This document shows positions 36,370 to 45,651 of a stretch of DNA of 64,000 nucleotides, one piece after another. The position numbers were made by a program, and so were the translations under genes. Numbering within the stretch: the stretch's first letter is position 1; every line of letters starts with the position of its first letter. Under the pieces are notes generated by a model. That model was not told where the DNA came from, did not search any database, and saw nothing but the letters and a program-made list of their open reading frames with translations. Source of the stretch: Myxacorys almedinensis A (GTDB lineage Bacteria; Cyanobacteriota; Cyanobacteriia; Leptolyngbyales; Leptolyngbyaceae); NCBI RefSeq assembly GCF_010091945.1, contig NZ_WVIE01000001.1, positions 62,001 to 126,000 of the forward strand, given 5' to 3'.

Positions 36370-36594
36370 ATGACGTTTAAATCTAGAAAAGCTCTTTTCT
36401 CGCTGTTGCTTGCCCTGTTTGCAGGTGGCTCATTGGCGGCTTATTCGTCGTCTGAAGCAAACTTTATGCTCAAAACGATCGAATTGTTAGTGATTCAACA
36501 AATTGGAGCCGCAATCATTTATCTTGCTTGCTTTGCACCAGATTTGTTGCGACCGTCTAGTTCACGCAAAGAGTCTCCACTAAAATCAAATTAG
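36370..36594 (+). CDS. Small membrane protein, unknown
   Basis: About 75 residues from ATG 36370, with two hydrophobic segments (ALFSLLLALFAGGSLAAYS and LLVIQQIGAAIIYLACFAP) and a basic tail. It starts eight bases after the DUF5684 gene, so they may be one unit. I do not recognise the family. Confidence 0.5.
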   Translation: MTFKSRKALFSLLLALFAGGSLAAYSSSEANFMLKTIELLVIQQIGAAIIYLACFAPDLLRPSSSRKESPLKSN

Positions 36595-36749
36595 GGTTCA
36601 TGGTCGAATAGAATTTCACAATAACATTTCACAATGGATGCAACCCACATGCATGATTGCCAAACTAATGCAGATAACAGGATTAAGCACCTCTGTGCGG
36701 AATCGAGCTAAACCCATTGCCTGTTGCATTCATCTGTGGAATTAGTTCT

Positions 36750-37205
36750 ATGCCGTTATCTCAACGCCACCGAGTTAAACGATATTTTTATTTAGCGATC
36801 GCACTTGTTCCCCTGATCGGCAGTCTAACCTTGAAATCCGGCATTCCATTTCTAGGCTGCCCACTAAAATATTGGGTTGGCATTCCTTGCCCAGCATGGG
36901 GGTTAACAAGAGCATTCATTGCGATCGCTCATGGGCATCTCAATCAAGCTGCTACTTATCATTTGTTTGCGCCAGCGTTGTTTCTAGCATTTCTAATTTT
37001 AATCATTCACCTGTTATTAGAACTGGCTTTAAACAAATCTCTTAAGCCGCGTTACATCACGCTTTTCCATCAATCTAACGTGCAAATTTTTCTGTTACTA
37101 CTGTTGTTTGGCTATCACGGTTCACGAGTTTACCAACTGACCAAGATCGGAACCCTCCAAAGTGATATTCTTGGGTCACCTTTTGGGCGCGCCATGTTCC
37201 ATTGA
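36750..37205 (+). CDS. DUF2752 membrane protein
   Basis: 152 residues from ATG 36750 (the frame opens upstream at 36717). The family signature is present: GIPFLGCPLKYWVGIPCPAW followed by GLTRAFIAIAHG. Three hydrophobic segments are visible. Function of the family is unknown. It converges on the TonB-like gene with about ten bases between. Confidence 0.8.
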   Translation: MPLSQRHRVKRYFYLAIALVPLIGSLTLKSGIPFLGCPLKYWVGIPCPAWGLTRAFIAIAHGHLNQAATYHLFAPALFLAFLILIIHLLLELALNKSLKPRYITLFHQSNVQIFLLLLLFGYHGSRVYQLTKIGTLQSDILGSPFGRAMFH

Positions 37206-37215
37206 TCCCCTCGCT

Positions 37216-38367
37216 TCAGGCAGGCGAGATCGCAATTCGCAACAGCACCTCCCAATCTGACTCAGGCGCAATTTTGCCATCGGGTCCTGGCTCTACAACA
37301 ACGTTGTACTTCGTACCGGCAAGCACATTTTCAGCGAGTTGCCTCAGCAGATCTCGATCCAAATTTGGGCGTCTCTCTAGGGTAGGGCTGTCCGGATCAA
37401 CGCGATTGATCCTGGCAAATTCCTGGAGTTCATTATCGATCGAAAAGTTGACCCGTAACTCTAAAACCCGCTCACCCCCAAACAGCGCCGGATCAAGTTG
37501 ATCAGGATCAATCCGAATCGGCTGAATTGAATTGACCAACGTGGCTGCTTTAGCACTCGTCTGACCGCGAGCAGACGCCGGAATTGTTAGCTCACCCACG
37601 ATCTGCCCCTGATAAGTCTGTGCGCCTCCTGGCGGGGTCAGTTTGTCTGGCGAACCCACAGGGTCTTGCGGAGAGGGAGCCTCTGGAGCGCCAACTGGCT
37701 CTCCGGTTGTTGCAGGCTCCGAGGGGCGAGGGGTCGGCGTCGTAGGCTCTTCCCGATTTTCGCTTGTCGGAAGTTCTGAAGGACGAGGGCGAGCAGAAGT
37801 CTGAGGATTTGGGGTAGAACTTGCGTCCGGTAGCGGAGATGAATTAGTGACCGGACGAGGCTGCTCTGAAGGCAGGGTGCTTGGGTTGGGCGATCGCTGA
37901 GCCGTGGGCGAAGGCGCTGTGGACGCTTGTGGCTGAGCGGGCTGAGGTGAGAGTGACGGTTGCAACTGCTGGGGTGAAGGCGTTGGGCGATCGCTCGACG
38001 GAGACGGCGGTATGCGTTGGATGGAAGCTATGGCTGAAGACGGGGCGGAAGAGTCGGGTGGAGGGGGCGCAGATGGTGGGAGAGGAGAACTCTCTGCCGG
38101 GGGTTGAGATGGCGCGATCGCATCCGCATTGCCTTCTGCGGTGATCACGCTTTCACGTCTAGCCACCGCTTTGGGATCGATCTCAACAAATTCGATGGGC
38201 TTTGAAGAGCTACCCGCAGCTTGCAACCTCGAAGGCTGGGCAAGATACCACCGCCCAATCAGCAACACTGCCAAATGCAGAGCTAGCGACCCCGCCACCA
38301 CCACTAGCCAAAACAGGGGAGAATCGCTGCGATCACGCTGACGATCGGAGGTAGAAAATTGCGTCAT
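37216..38367 (-). CDS. TonB-like periplasm-spanning protein
   Basis: Predicted energy transducer. From ATG 38367 it has 383 residues: one membrane anchor (about 20-38, LFWLVVVAGSLALHLAVLLI), a long Pro/Ser/Gln-rich stretch (about 80-240) able to cross the periplasm, and a folded C-terminal domain (about 255-380) with VLELRVNFSIDNELQEFARI and YNVVVEPGPDGKIAPESDW. The C-domain is longer than, and not obviously the same as, the classical TonB domain. No ExbB/ExbD genes adjoin. It could serve the TonB-dependent receptor at 2.8 kb, but that is inference. Confidence 0.7.
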   Translation of the reverse strand: MTQFSTSDRQRDRSDSPLFWLVVVAGSLALHLAVLLIGRWYLAQPSRLQAAGSSSKPIEFVEIDPKAVARRESVITAEGNADAIAPSQPPAESSPLPPSAPPPPDSSAPSSAIASIQRIPPSPSSDRPTPSPQQLQPSLSPQPAQPQASTAPSPTAQRSPNPSTLPSEQPRPVTNSSPLPDASSTPNPQTSARPRPSELPTSENREEPTTPTPRPSEPATTGEPVGAPEAPSPQDPVGSPDKLTPPGGAQTYQGQIVGELTIPASARGQTSAKAATLVNSIQPIRIDPDQLDPALFGGERVLELRVNFSIDNELQEFARINRVDPDSPTLERRPNLDRDLLRQLAENVLAGTKYNVVVEPGPDGKIAPESDWEVLLRIAISPA

Positions 38368-38480
38368 ACACACCCAACCCAACAGAGACGAAACTAAGCG
38401 AGTTTTAACTCTGAATCTGATGCCTCGTTTTCAGAGTTAATTCCCTTCTATCCTAGTCTCTGATTGTGGGTTTCGGTTCC

Positions 38481-41400
38481 CTAAGCGGTAGCTCTGAGCG
38501 CTGCCACATCGTAAGGATTGACGGAAAATGTCAGAACGGTTTCGTCTACCCCTTTTAGTTTCAACGGAGTCTCTTTCGTCATGATGTCTTCATCAAGATA
38601 ATCTGCAACCGCTGCCGAGACCAAAATTGCGCCCGGTTGAGCCGCTTCTTGGAGACGAGCAGCAATGTTGACGCTGGGCCCAATGGCCGTATAGTCAGAG
38701 CGTTCGTCACCGCCAAACATGCCCACGACAGCCGTGCCTTGATGAATGCCACACCGAAACTGGACGCGGCTAATCCCTTGAGCCTCCCACCGAGTATTGA
38801 GATCCTCTAGGGCAGCATACATTTGCCGGGCCGCCGCGATCGATCGCCTGACTTGTTCGTTAGGCGAGAGTTCTTCTGGCGCACCAAAAATGGCTAAAAT
38901 TGCATCGCCCATAAATTTATCAACCGTGCCACCGTTGGCAAAAATGGTGCGGGTCATGCAGGCAAGGTATTCATTAAGCAACTCGGCAACTCGGCGCGAT
39001 CGCAGCGTGTTCGAGAGTTGGGTAAAGCCCACAATATCGCTAAACAGAACCGTCACCATGCGCGGTTCGGGGCGCAAATCTAAGGACAGTTCCCCTTTGG
39101 CGGCTCGTTGCACAAGGCTGGGAGGCAAGAACCGGCTGAGAACCGATTCAGTTAGGTATGTATTAAGTTGCGACACACGCTGTTCGTTCTCTTTGAGCGA
39201 GAGCAAATTTCGCACTTCGGCTAGCAGTTCGCGATCGTTAAATGGTTTTGACAAGTAGGCATCGGCTCCCCGCTCAACTCCATCAATTCGGGTGTCTTCA
39301 TCTGCTTTTGCAGTCAGCAACACTACCGGAATTCCTTTCAAATCTTCCTGTTCTCGAAGCATCCGAATCAGGTCGAGACCAGAGACTTTAGGCATCATCA
39401 GATCTGTCACAATCAGCGAAGGGCGCAGCGTTTGGGCATGTTCAAAGCCTTCCCCGCCGTTGCGAGCAGTCCAAACAAGATAGCCTTGTTGGCGCAAGAT
39501 ACCTGACACATAAGAGCGCAGATCAGGATTGTCGTCTACCACCAAAATTCTCGGTTGGTCGGAGGTGTGGGGCACAACCAATTCAGGAGTGGGTAAAGCG
39601 TCTGACGAATCTGCAAAGTCCTGAAGCTCTGTTTCCAGATCTGCTAATTCTACAGAGGCACGGCTCGGTTGCACTGCGGCTAAGGTGTCTTGCAGTTGCT
39701 CAGACGGCAGATGAGCCGAGCCAGTTTGGAGGCAAATTGTAAAACTCGTGCCCTCACCGTAGGTCGATTCGACATGAACCTGCCCGCCATGAAGCTCTAC
39801 CAACTCCTTCACCAGCGCCAGCCCCAAGCCCGTGCCCTCATAGCTCCGATTGGCAGAGCCTTCTGCTTGGCGAAACCGCTCAAACAAATGAGGAACCTGA
39901 TCCTCGCGAATCCCAATGCCGCGATCGCGCACCTGCAAAATGCACTGATCGCCCTCCAGCCGTAAGGCAACCGTCACACCTTTACCGGCGGGTGTAAACT
40001 TCATCGCGTTAGACAGCAAATTATACAGCACTTTGTCAAACTTTTCGGCATCGAGATACACCGGAGGACACTCGCTCAACTCGGTCGAGAGGGTCAATCC
40101 TTTTTTCTCGCAGTAAGCGCGGAACGTTTCCACAATCTGGGTCACAAAATCCGTCAGGTTGCACGCCTGAAACGTGGGCTGCATTCGCCCGGCATTGAGC
40201 CGCTGCAAATCAAGCAGTTGGTTTACCAATCGGAGCAGGCGGCGGGAATTTCGCAGCGCGATCGTCGATTGCTCGTAAGATAAGCCGTTCTGCTGCGCCA
40301 CTGCGCCTTCGAGCGGTCCCACCATCAAGGTCAGGGGCGTGCGAAACTCGTGGGAGATATTTTGAAAGAACTCGGTTTTTTGGCGATCGAGTTCGATCAG
40401 TTTTTCGGCTTGCTGGCGTGTCGTTTGGTAGAGGCGCGACTGTTGCACTGCGATCGCAGCTTGAGCCGCAACCGACTGAGCAAGCTGAATCTCCGACCCC
40501 CGCCAATGCCGAGGATGATGGTTTTGGCGCAGCGAAATACTGCCGATAATCTTACCATCTGCAAGCAACGGCACAACTAGCAGCGCACAGGTCGGAGACC
40601 GAAATTCAGCATGATCCAACTCTGGATGGTTGGCTAAGCTATGCATCACGACTGGTTGCTGCGTCGCAATCAATTGCTGTAAGACCGGATTTTCTGTAAT
40701 CGGAATGGTCGATTGGGGCAGGTCATCGTGTTCTGACGGGTCTTGCCAACTGGCATCATGCAACCCCACACACCGGACGAATTCATCCCCTTCTGACCAT
40801 AGCGAGAGGGCACAACCATCGACCTGTAAACCCTGACCGAGTTGTTGAGTAATCGCAGAGAAAATTTTCTGCGGATCAAGGCTCGACCGAATGGCAGTAG
40901 TAATGGTGTTGATTAAGGCTTCCCGTTTTGCCAACGCCCGGACTTGCTCATAGGCACGCGCTTGAGACAATGCCAGGGCAGCTTGGTCTGCCACCATGCC
41001 CAAGAGTTCTACTTCGTCGGGCTGCCATGGGCGCGGTTCACCGCAGGCATGGAGTGCCAGCATTGCCATCAATTCGCTTTGAAAGACAATCGGCACGATT
41101 AAGCTAGAGCAAATGCCAGCTTGCTGATAAACCGAGCGAAGCCCCGCTTGCCCAATGCGATCGTCGGTTTCGCTCGCTTGAATAACTTCGATCTGAGTCG
41201 CTTTCCATAAGGTAGAGGCAAGCACCACAGGAGGTTCGGTGTTGCCGAGAGAAAAGTTGAAGTCTTGAGCCTCAAATTCTCCGTCTTTTACAGACCGGAT
41301 GATCGCATGGCTGGCGTCTAGCGTGCTGCCCACCTTCTCGACGATCGTCTGCAAAATTTCTTGGTAGCTTAGGGCACTGCGAATGGTGCTGGTAACCGCA

Positions 41401-41846
41401 TTGAGCAGGGTCTCTCGGCGCAAGGTACGGCGGAGTTCTTGCGTTCTCGCTTTCAGGACATTGTGGGTATCAGCCGCCTGCCGAACCACGAGTTTCAGTT
41501 CTTCATCGTCCCAGGGCTTGGTGACATATTTAAACACCTTTCCAGAGTTGATGGCTTCTACCAGGTCTTCAACATCGGTATAACCTGTTAGAATAATCCG
41601 GATAATATCTGGATATTTAGCCGCAGTGAGGCTCAAAAATTCTGTGCCGCTCATGAGGGGCATTCGCTGATCGGAGATGATCACTGCGACATTAGGTTCT
41701 TGCTCTAAGAGTTGGAGCGCTACGGGTCCGCTTTCTGCCTTAAGGACTCGAAACTCGCGGTGAAAGGTGCGATACAACAAATCAAGATTATCTGGTTCGT
41801 CATCAACGACCAAAAGTTTCTGCTTTTTAACATCATGAGCGTTCAT
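38481..41846 (-). CDS. Hybrid REC-GAF-GAF-histidine kinase-REC-adenylate cyclase
   Basis: 1121-residue cytoplasmic signalling protein. In order: receiver 1 (about 10-125; Asp in VIISDQRMPLMSG), GAF 1 (about 150-300), GAF 2 (about 310-475), HisKA with ISHEFRTPLTLM (about 510), HATPase with NLLSNAMKFTPAGKG and GTGLGLALVKEL, receiver 2 (about 775-890; Asp in LIVTDLMMPKVSG) and a class III cyclase (about 935-1110). The cyclase has the metal Asps (FSDIVGFT, GDAILAIFG), the adenine-specifying Lys in VDKFMGD and Thr in DYTAIG, and VNIAARL, so an adenylate cyclase is expected. The plan resembles CyaC of Arthrospira. No membrane helix is present. Confidence 0.93.
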   Translation of the reverse strand: MNAHDVKKQKLLVVDDEPDNLDLLYRTFHREFRVLKAESGPVALQLLEQEPNVAVIISDQRMPLMSGTEFLSLTAAKYPDIIRIILTGYTDVEDLVEAINSGKVFKYVTKPWDDEELKLVVRQAADTHNVLKARTQELRRTLRRETLLNAVTSTIRSALSYQEILQTIVEKVGSTLDASHAIIRSVKDGEFEAQDFNFSLGNTEPPVVLASTLWKATQIEVIQASETDDRIGQAGLRSVYQQAGICSSLIVPIVFQSELMAMLALHACGEPRPWQPDEVELLGMVADQAALALSQARAYEQVRALAKREALINTITTAIRSSLDPQKIFSAITQQLGQGLQVDGCALSLWSEGDEFVRCVGLHDASWQDPSEHDDLPQSTIPITENPVLQQLIATQQPVVMHSLANHPELDHAEFRSPTCALLVVPLLADGKIIGSISLRQNHHPRHWRGSEIQLAQSVAAQAAIAVQQSRLYQTTRQQAEKLIELDRQKTEFFQNISHEFRTPLTLMVGPLEGAVAQQNGLSYEQSTIALRNSRRLLRLVNQLLDLQRLNAGRMQPTFQACNLTDFVTQIVETFRAYCEKKGLTLSTELSECPPVYLDAEKFDKVLYNLLSNAMKFTPAGKGVTVALRLEGDQCILQVRDRGIGIREDQVPHLFERFRQAEGSANRSYEGTGLGLALVKELVELHGGQVHVESTYGEGTSFTICLQTGSAHLPSEQLQDTLAAVQPSRASVELADLETELQDFADSSDALPTPELVVPHTSDQPRILVVDDNPDLRSYVSGILRQQGYLVWTARNGGEGFEHAQTLRPSLIVTDLMMPKVSGLDLIRMLREQEDLKGIPVVLLTAKADEDTRIDGVERGADAYLSKPFNDRELLAEVRNLLSLKENEQRVSQLNTYLTESVLSRFLPPSLVQRAAKGELSLDLRPEPRMVTVLFSDIVGFTQLSNTLRSRRVAELLNEYLACMTRTIFANGGTVDKFMGDAILAIFGAPEELSPNEQVRRSIAAARQMYAALEDLNTRWEAQGISRVQFRCGIHQGTAVVGMFGGDERSDYTAIGPSVNIAARLQEAAQPGAILVSAAVADYLDEDIMTKETPLKLKGVDETVLTFSVNPYDVAALRATA

Positions 41847-41849
41847 GCA

Positions 41850-42134
41850 TCACACTCCTGCTGCGAAGGCACGACAAGAAACTGAGGTAGGCAGAGCGTA
41901 ACTCGCCCCAGCGCCCACCGGGAACACGATCCGAATCGCTGTCTCATAAGGGGATTTATAGGGTTTGATTGAATGACCAGGATGCCCGAACTGGTTTTGC
42001 CCAAGAGGTTGGCAAGACCACATAGGGTTGAGTAGCACCAGAGTGGTGAAGAACGTTAGGGTATAGCGGTACATCAGCGCGGGGGACGATGGGCTGATGG
42101 GAAGACACAATCTAGGGGGAAAGGATTGTTTCAA
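41850..42134 (-). CDS. Doubtful small ORF upstream of the hybrid kinase
   Basis: 94-codon frame ending three bases before the kinase start. A shorter version from ATG 42074 would encode MYRYTLTFFTTLVLLNPMWS followed by a Cys, like a lipoprotein signal, then a Pro/Gly-rich piece. There is no visible ribosome binding site. It could be a leader peptide of the kinase gene or chance. Confidence 0.3.
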   Translation of the reverse strand: MKQSFPPRLCLPISPSSPALMYRYTLTFFTTLVLLNPMWSCQPLGQNQFGHPGHSIKPYKSPYETAIRIVFPVGAGASYALPTSVSCRAFAAGV

Positions 42135-42560
42135 TCTTCTTTAGTCAAGTTGCCCTCGTTGCGTCAAGTTCTAACGAATGTGAAGAAAATTTTGTGATCA
42201 AGATCGCTGAACCAAGGAGATCCACGTCAGAGCTATGGTGCGATCGCGAGGGGCTTGCTTTCGGAGGAAAGACTCTTGCAGCATGCTTTGCAGGGTAGGC
42301 AGGCAGTGGGCAGAAGCTGGCAACCGACCCTGATCGCCTGGAAAACGACGCTGCCGATAGCGGAAGGAAAAAAGTTTTGAGACTTAGTACACTAGCGGTA
42401 TTATGGGACTTATAAGACGCAAGCCGACTTGGGAACGTTTTACCCTGCTGCTACTCTGCTGTTGCCTATGGAAGGATTTACAACAGGATGAGGAGAGATT
42501 CAGATTGACCCCTAGCGCCTAGGGATTCGTGAGCTACTATTTCTTTGGTGAATAGAAATT
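42135..42560. other. 426-base gap upstream of nrdR
   Basis: No gene is seen. The plus strand contains G-rich blocks (GGCAGGCAGTGGGCAGAAGCTGG) that could fold but match no RNA class I know, a TATTAT near 42400 and the small palindrome CCCTAG-CGC-CTAGGG at 42510-42524, 37 bases before the nrdR start. The palindrome is not a standard NrdR box. Confidence 0.35.
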
Positions 42561-43109
42561 ATGCGGTGTCCTGTTTGTCATCATCTCGAAAATCGGGTTT
42601 TGGAGTCGCGATCGGCGGAGAGTGGGCAGAGTGTCCGCAGACGGCGAGAATGTTTGAAGTGTACCCATCGCTTTACCACCTATGAACGGATCGAGTTTGC
42701 GCCGATTGTGGTGATCAAGCAAGGCGGGGAGCGAGAGTCGTTTGACCGTGCGAAACTGCTGCGGGAAGTGATCCGCTCGTGCGATCGCAGAAACGTTTTA
42801 GACTCTGAGATCGAAGGGCTAGTGAGTGGGGTAGAGGCAGATTTGCAGCAACGCACCCATCGCGAAATTGAGAGTCGTGAGATTAGCGAATTGGTGTTGC
42901 AGCGTTTGCGATCGCTCAGTGAAGTAGCTTATATTCGCTATGCGTCTATTTACTGCGATTTTGAGAATGTTGAGGGGTTTGTTGAAACGCTTGGTCGGTT
43001 GCGCTCTGACTCTACTGATTTACCCTCTGAGCCAACGGCGGTGGGTGAGCTTTCGAGTGTAGAGACAGAGAGTGCTGAGCCGAGTTTAAGTTTGCTCACG
43101 GACAGATAG
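42561..43109 (+). CDS. nrdR: Transcriptional repressor NrdR
   Basis: Zinc-finger and ATP-cone regulator of ribonucleotide reductase genes, 182 residues. The zinc ribbon is complete (MRCPVCHH ... RRRECLKCTHRFTTYERIEF). The ATP cone (about 50-140) has VVIKQGGERESFDRAKLLRE and the segment EVAYIRYASIYCDF. The tail beyond about 150 is acidic and longer than usual, ending in a Ser/Glu-rich stretch. No nrd gene is in the window. Confidence 0.96.
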   Translation: MRCPVCHHLENRVLESRSAESGQSVRRRRECLKCTHRFTTYERIEFAPIVVIKQGGERESFDRAKLLREVIRSCDRRNVLDSEIEGLVSGVEADLQQRTHREIESREISELVLQRLRSLSEVAYIRYASIYCDFENVEGFVETLGRLRSDSTDLPSEPTAVGELSSVETESAEPSLSLLTDR

Positions 43110-43138
43110 TCTTCCGATTCGGCTTGCTATGCTAAGGG

Positions 43139-44944
43139 GTGCTCGAACAGAATCAAAGGTCACGACCCATCGAACCTGCATCGCGCGATTCGTCTGATGT
43201 CGGGTTTTGGTCGTCGTCCGATCGCTGTGTTCCCATCCTTTATCGAGCCGTGCTTATGTTGCACTCTACGTTTTCTGATGCCCTTGAGACAGCGCTTCAG
43301 CGTGACATTGTTGGGCAGATGGTCATTGGTCAATATCGCTTGTCGATCGGATCGAAGCAGGGTGTGCTGCTAGCGATCGCAGATACACCAGTAGAGCCGC
43401 CAAAACTCAGACCTGCACCACTGAGCCAATTACCCGCCGCTTTTCCTGAACTGATCGGACGCCAAGTAGAACTGGAAAGGGCACGATCGGCGTTGCAAGA
43501 AGGTCAATCCCTTGAGATTTACGGAGAGTCGGGCGCGGGAAAATCAGCGTTTTTGCGGCATCTCATTGTTCAGCCGCGAGTCAAATTACATGGGTTGAAC
43601 CCATTGTTTTATATTAGTCAACCCCTGACCGCGCCAGAGATTCTACAGCGCCTGTTTGATGTTTTTTATGAAACGCCAAGACGAGCCGCGCGATCGCTCC
43701 CCGAAATCGGACGAGCCCTGGGTCAGCACCGGGCTGTGATTGTGATTGATTACCCAGCATTACCAGAATCTCAGATCAATCAGATCAAAGCCGCGTTGCC
43801 CTATTGTCGTTTGATTGTTGCGTCTAGAGAAAGGCGATTTAGTGCTGCTGATGTTGCGATCGCACTACCGCCTTTAAGCCTGCAAGATGCCCAAACCCTG
43901 ATCGAACGAGAGTTAGGGCAACCAGCTTACCTATCGGATCGCCTGACGCTAGAGCAGCACTCTGAGCTAGAAACAATTTGGCGCTTGTTGGATGGAAATC
44001 CTCAACGGTTGCTCCAGGCGGCGGCACTTGTGCGAGAAGATCGGGTTTCTCTAGAGCAAACCTTGCACTATATTCAAACGGATGATCCCATTCGTACGTT
44101 TACGCGCTTGAGTTTGGCGTCGCTTCCAAAGGCTCAGCGATGGATTGTTGCGCTTTTGACCGCCACGGCAGGTATTGGGCTAAAAGCCGAACAAATTGCG
44201 GCGATGGTAGGTCCGCCCAATCCGTACCCAAGTTTGCAGTCGCTTTTACAACGGCATCTCATCCAATTGAGCGACGATCGCTACAGTTTGGTAGATAGCT
44301 TAGCCGATGTACTGCAAGCTGATTTTAATGCAACGCCATGGATGGAAAGAGCGATCGCTCATCTTATTCCCTGGGCAGAAACTCATCAGCCTCACCATGA
44401 CGCAATCTTGGAAGAGCAGGCTGTGTTGATGAATGGTCTGCATTGGACAATGGAGCAAAAGCGGTGGAGGGATGGGTTGCGCCTGATATCAGCCATGGAG
44501 GTAGCGCTGATTATGGGTAAACAATGGGAAGCATGGCGACAGACCCTTCGCTGGAGCTTGAAAGCAGCGTGGGCACTCAACGATCAACATACCGAAGCCT
44601 GGGCAATGCATCAGCTAGGAACGCTAGCATTTTGCCAAGAAAAAATTCCAGAAGCTTACGATACCTTGACCGAAGCGCTAAAGATTCGTCGAGCAAATTT
44701 TGGTAACGAGTTAGCGACAAATTTAACGCGCCACAACCTCGATCAAATTAAAAAAACACTGTTGCCACAAAGCTTTAAAGATCCCACACTCCGGCTTAAT
44801 CAACAGCGCACCTACCGAGCTTTGGCGCTAATTGGTCTCTTAGTATTCTTGATCTCAGTGGTGATTGGGTCAACAATTTCACGATGGCTGACTCAAGAGC
44901 CACCGGGCGGAGGTACAGTCAACCCTGCGCCATTGCAGAAGTAG
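43139..44944 (+). CDS. STAND-type NTPase with C-terminal membrane anchor
   Basis: 601 residues from a GTG, or about 562 from ATG 43256. The N-terminal part (about 40-95) is an unrecognised domain. A STAND/AAA NTPase follows (about 105-330): Walker A EIYGESGAGKSAFLRHLI near 125-142, Walker B HRAVIVIDYPALPESQ, then a helical winged-helix-like part. About 420-550 has TPR-like helices (EAWAMHQLGTLAFCQEKIPE, AYDTLTEALKIRRANFG). A single hydrophobic helix near 573-595 (ALALIGLLVFLISVVIGSTI) and a Pro/Gly-rich end follow. The end anchor is unusual for STAND proteins. It lies 30 bases after nrdR on the same strand. Function unknown. Confidence 0.75.
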   Translation: MLEQNQRSRPIEPASRDSSDVGFWSSSDRCVPILYRAVLMLHSTFSDALETALQRDIVGQMVIGQYRLSIGSKQGVLLAIADTPVEPPKLRPAPLSQLPAAFPELIGRQVELERARSALQEGQSLEIYGESGAGKSAFLRHLIVQPRVKLHGLNPLFYISQPLTAPEILQRLFDVFYETPRRAARSLPEIGRALGQHRAVIVIDYPALPESQINQIKAALPYCRLIVASRERRFSAADVAIALPPLSLQDAQTLIERELGQPAYLSDRLTLEQHSELETIWRLLDGNPQRLLQAAALVREDRVSLEQTLHYIQTDDPIRTFTRLSLASLPKAQRWIVALLTATAGIGLKAEQIAAMVGPPNPYPSLQSLLQRHLIQLSDDRYSLVDSLADVLQADFNATPWMERAIAHLIPWAETHQPHHDAILEEQAVLMNGLHWTMEQKRWRDGLRLISAMEVALIMGKQWEAWRQTLRWSLKAAWALNDQHTEAWAMHQLGTLAFCQEKIPEAYDTLTEALKIRRANFGNELATNLTRHNLDQIKKTLLPQSFKDPTLRLNQQRTYRALALIGLLVFLISVVIGSTISRWLTQEPPGGGTVNPAPLQK

Positions 44945-45017
44945 GTGCCTTCGCCCAAGTCTTGAGTTTATCAGCGATCGCTCGATTGGGATCTGTTGCC
45001 TAGCGACGGCTGCTAAA

Positions 45018-45320
45018 TTATTTTTCGTTGCCCGAAATTGGATTCACTTCTTTAGCCATTGCCTTATAGTCACTAGGATCGCTAGTCGATTCTGCTTTTA
45101 TGTCTCCAGTCTCAGGAACCTCAAGCTGATGAGAGCTAACCGCTTCAGCCGCTTTAGCACCTTCTTCGGATTGATCGATCGCACTCACGCTCAGTTCCTT
45201 GGAGGCTTCATAGTCTGCCGAAACGTCAACATTTGGAGCCGGACGATCGCCGCTGCTGATCTCTTCCGTCATTTGTTCAGCGTCGTAAGTTTGATTGAAA
45301 TCTTTATCAGTTTCTGACAT
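45018..45320 (-). CDS. Small acidic protein, unknown
   Basis: 100 residues, very rich in Glu, Asp, Ser and Ala, with no hydrophobic segments and no Cys or Trp, so probably disordered and soluble. The ATG at 45320 is preceded by AGGAG at six bases. Cyanobacteria carry many short acidic proteins of this sort, but I do not recognise a family. It is divergent from the OCP-N gene, with a 331-base spacer that shows no other gene. Confidence 0.65.
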   Translation of the reverse strand: MSETDKDFNQTYDAEQMTEEISSGDRPAPNVDVSADYEASKELSVSAIDQSEEGAKAAEAVSSHQLEVPETGDIKAESTSDPSDYKAMAKEVNPISGNEK

Positions 45321-45651
45321 AACAAACTCCTGTAATTGTGAATTCTACAATGGGGTGATAATGGCGCGATCGCAATAAATCTCGGCGCAACTAACCGCGT
45401 TTAGACATGAGAGAACCTTCAGCGATGAGAGTCGCCAATTTCTGCAAGAGCGCGTTGCTTAGATCCGAGATTACTGTCACCCTATCAGAGGTGTACCCCA
45501 TGTCTTAAACCTTCCGAAGGGGGATTTGCGATCTCTTTCGTTAGACAGATTAACGTGCGATCGCAAGTTCGTTCTAGAGAAAGGCGACGCCTAACCGTCA
45601 AACCTGATACACCTTGAAGCGACCGAATCGTTTATCGCTGGAGAACAGGAC

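Noticed and set aside
42240-42390. Possible structured RNA (RNase P, SRP or riboswitch) upstream of nrdR
   Set aside because: GGAGGAAAGACTC and nearby blocks looked like RNase P RNA at first, but the conserved P4 and end sequences are absent.
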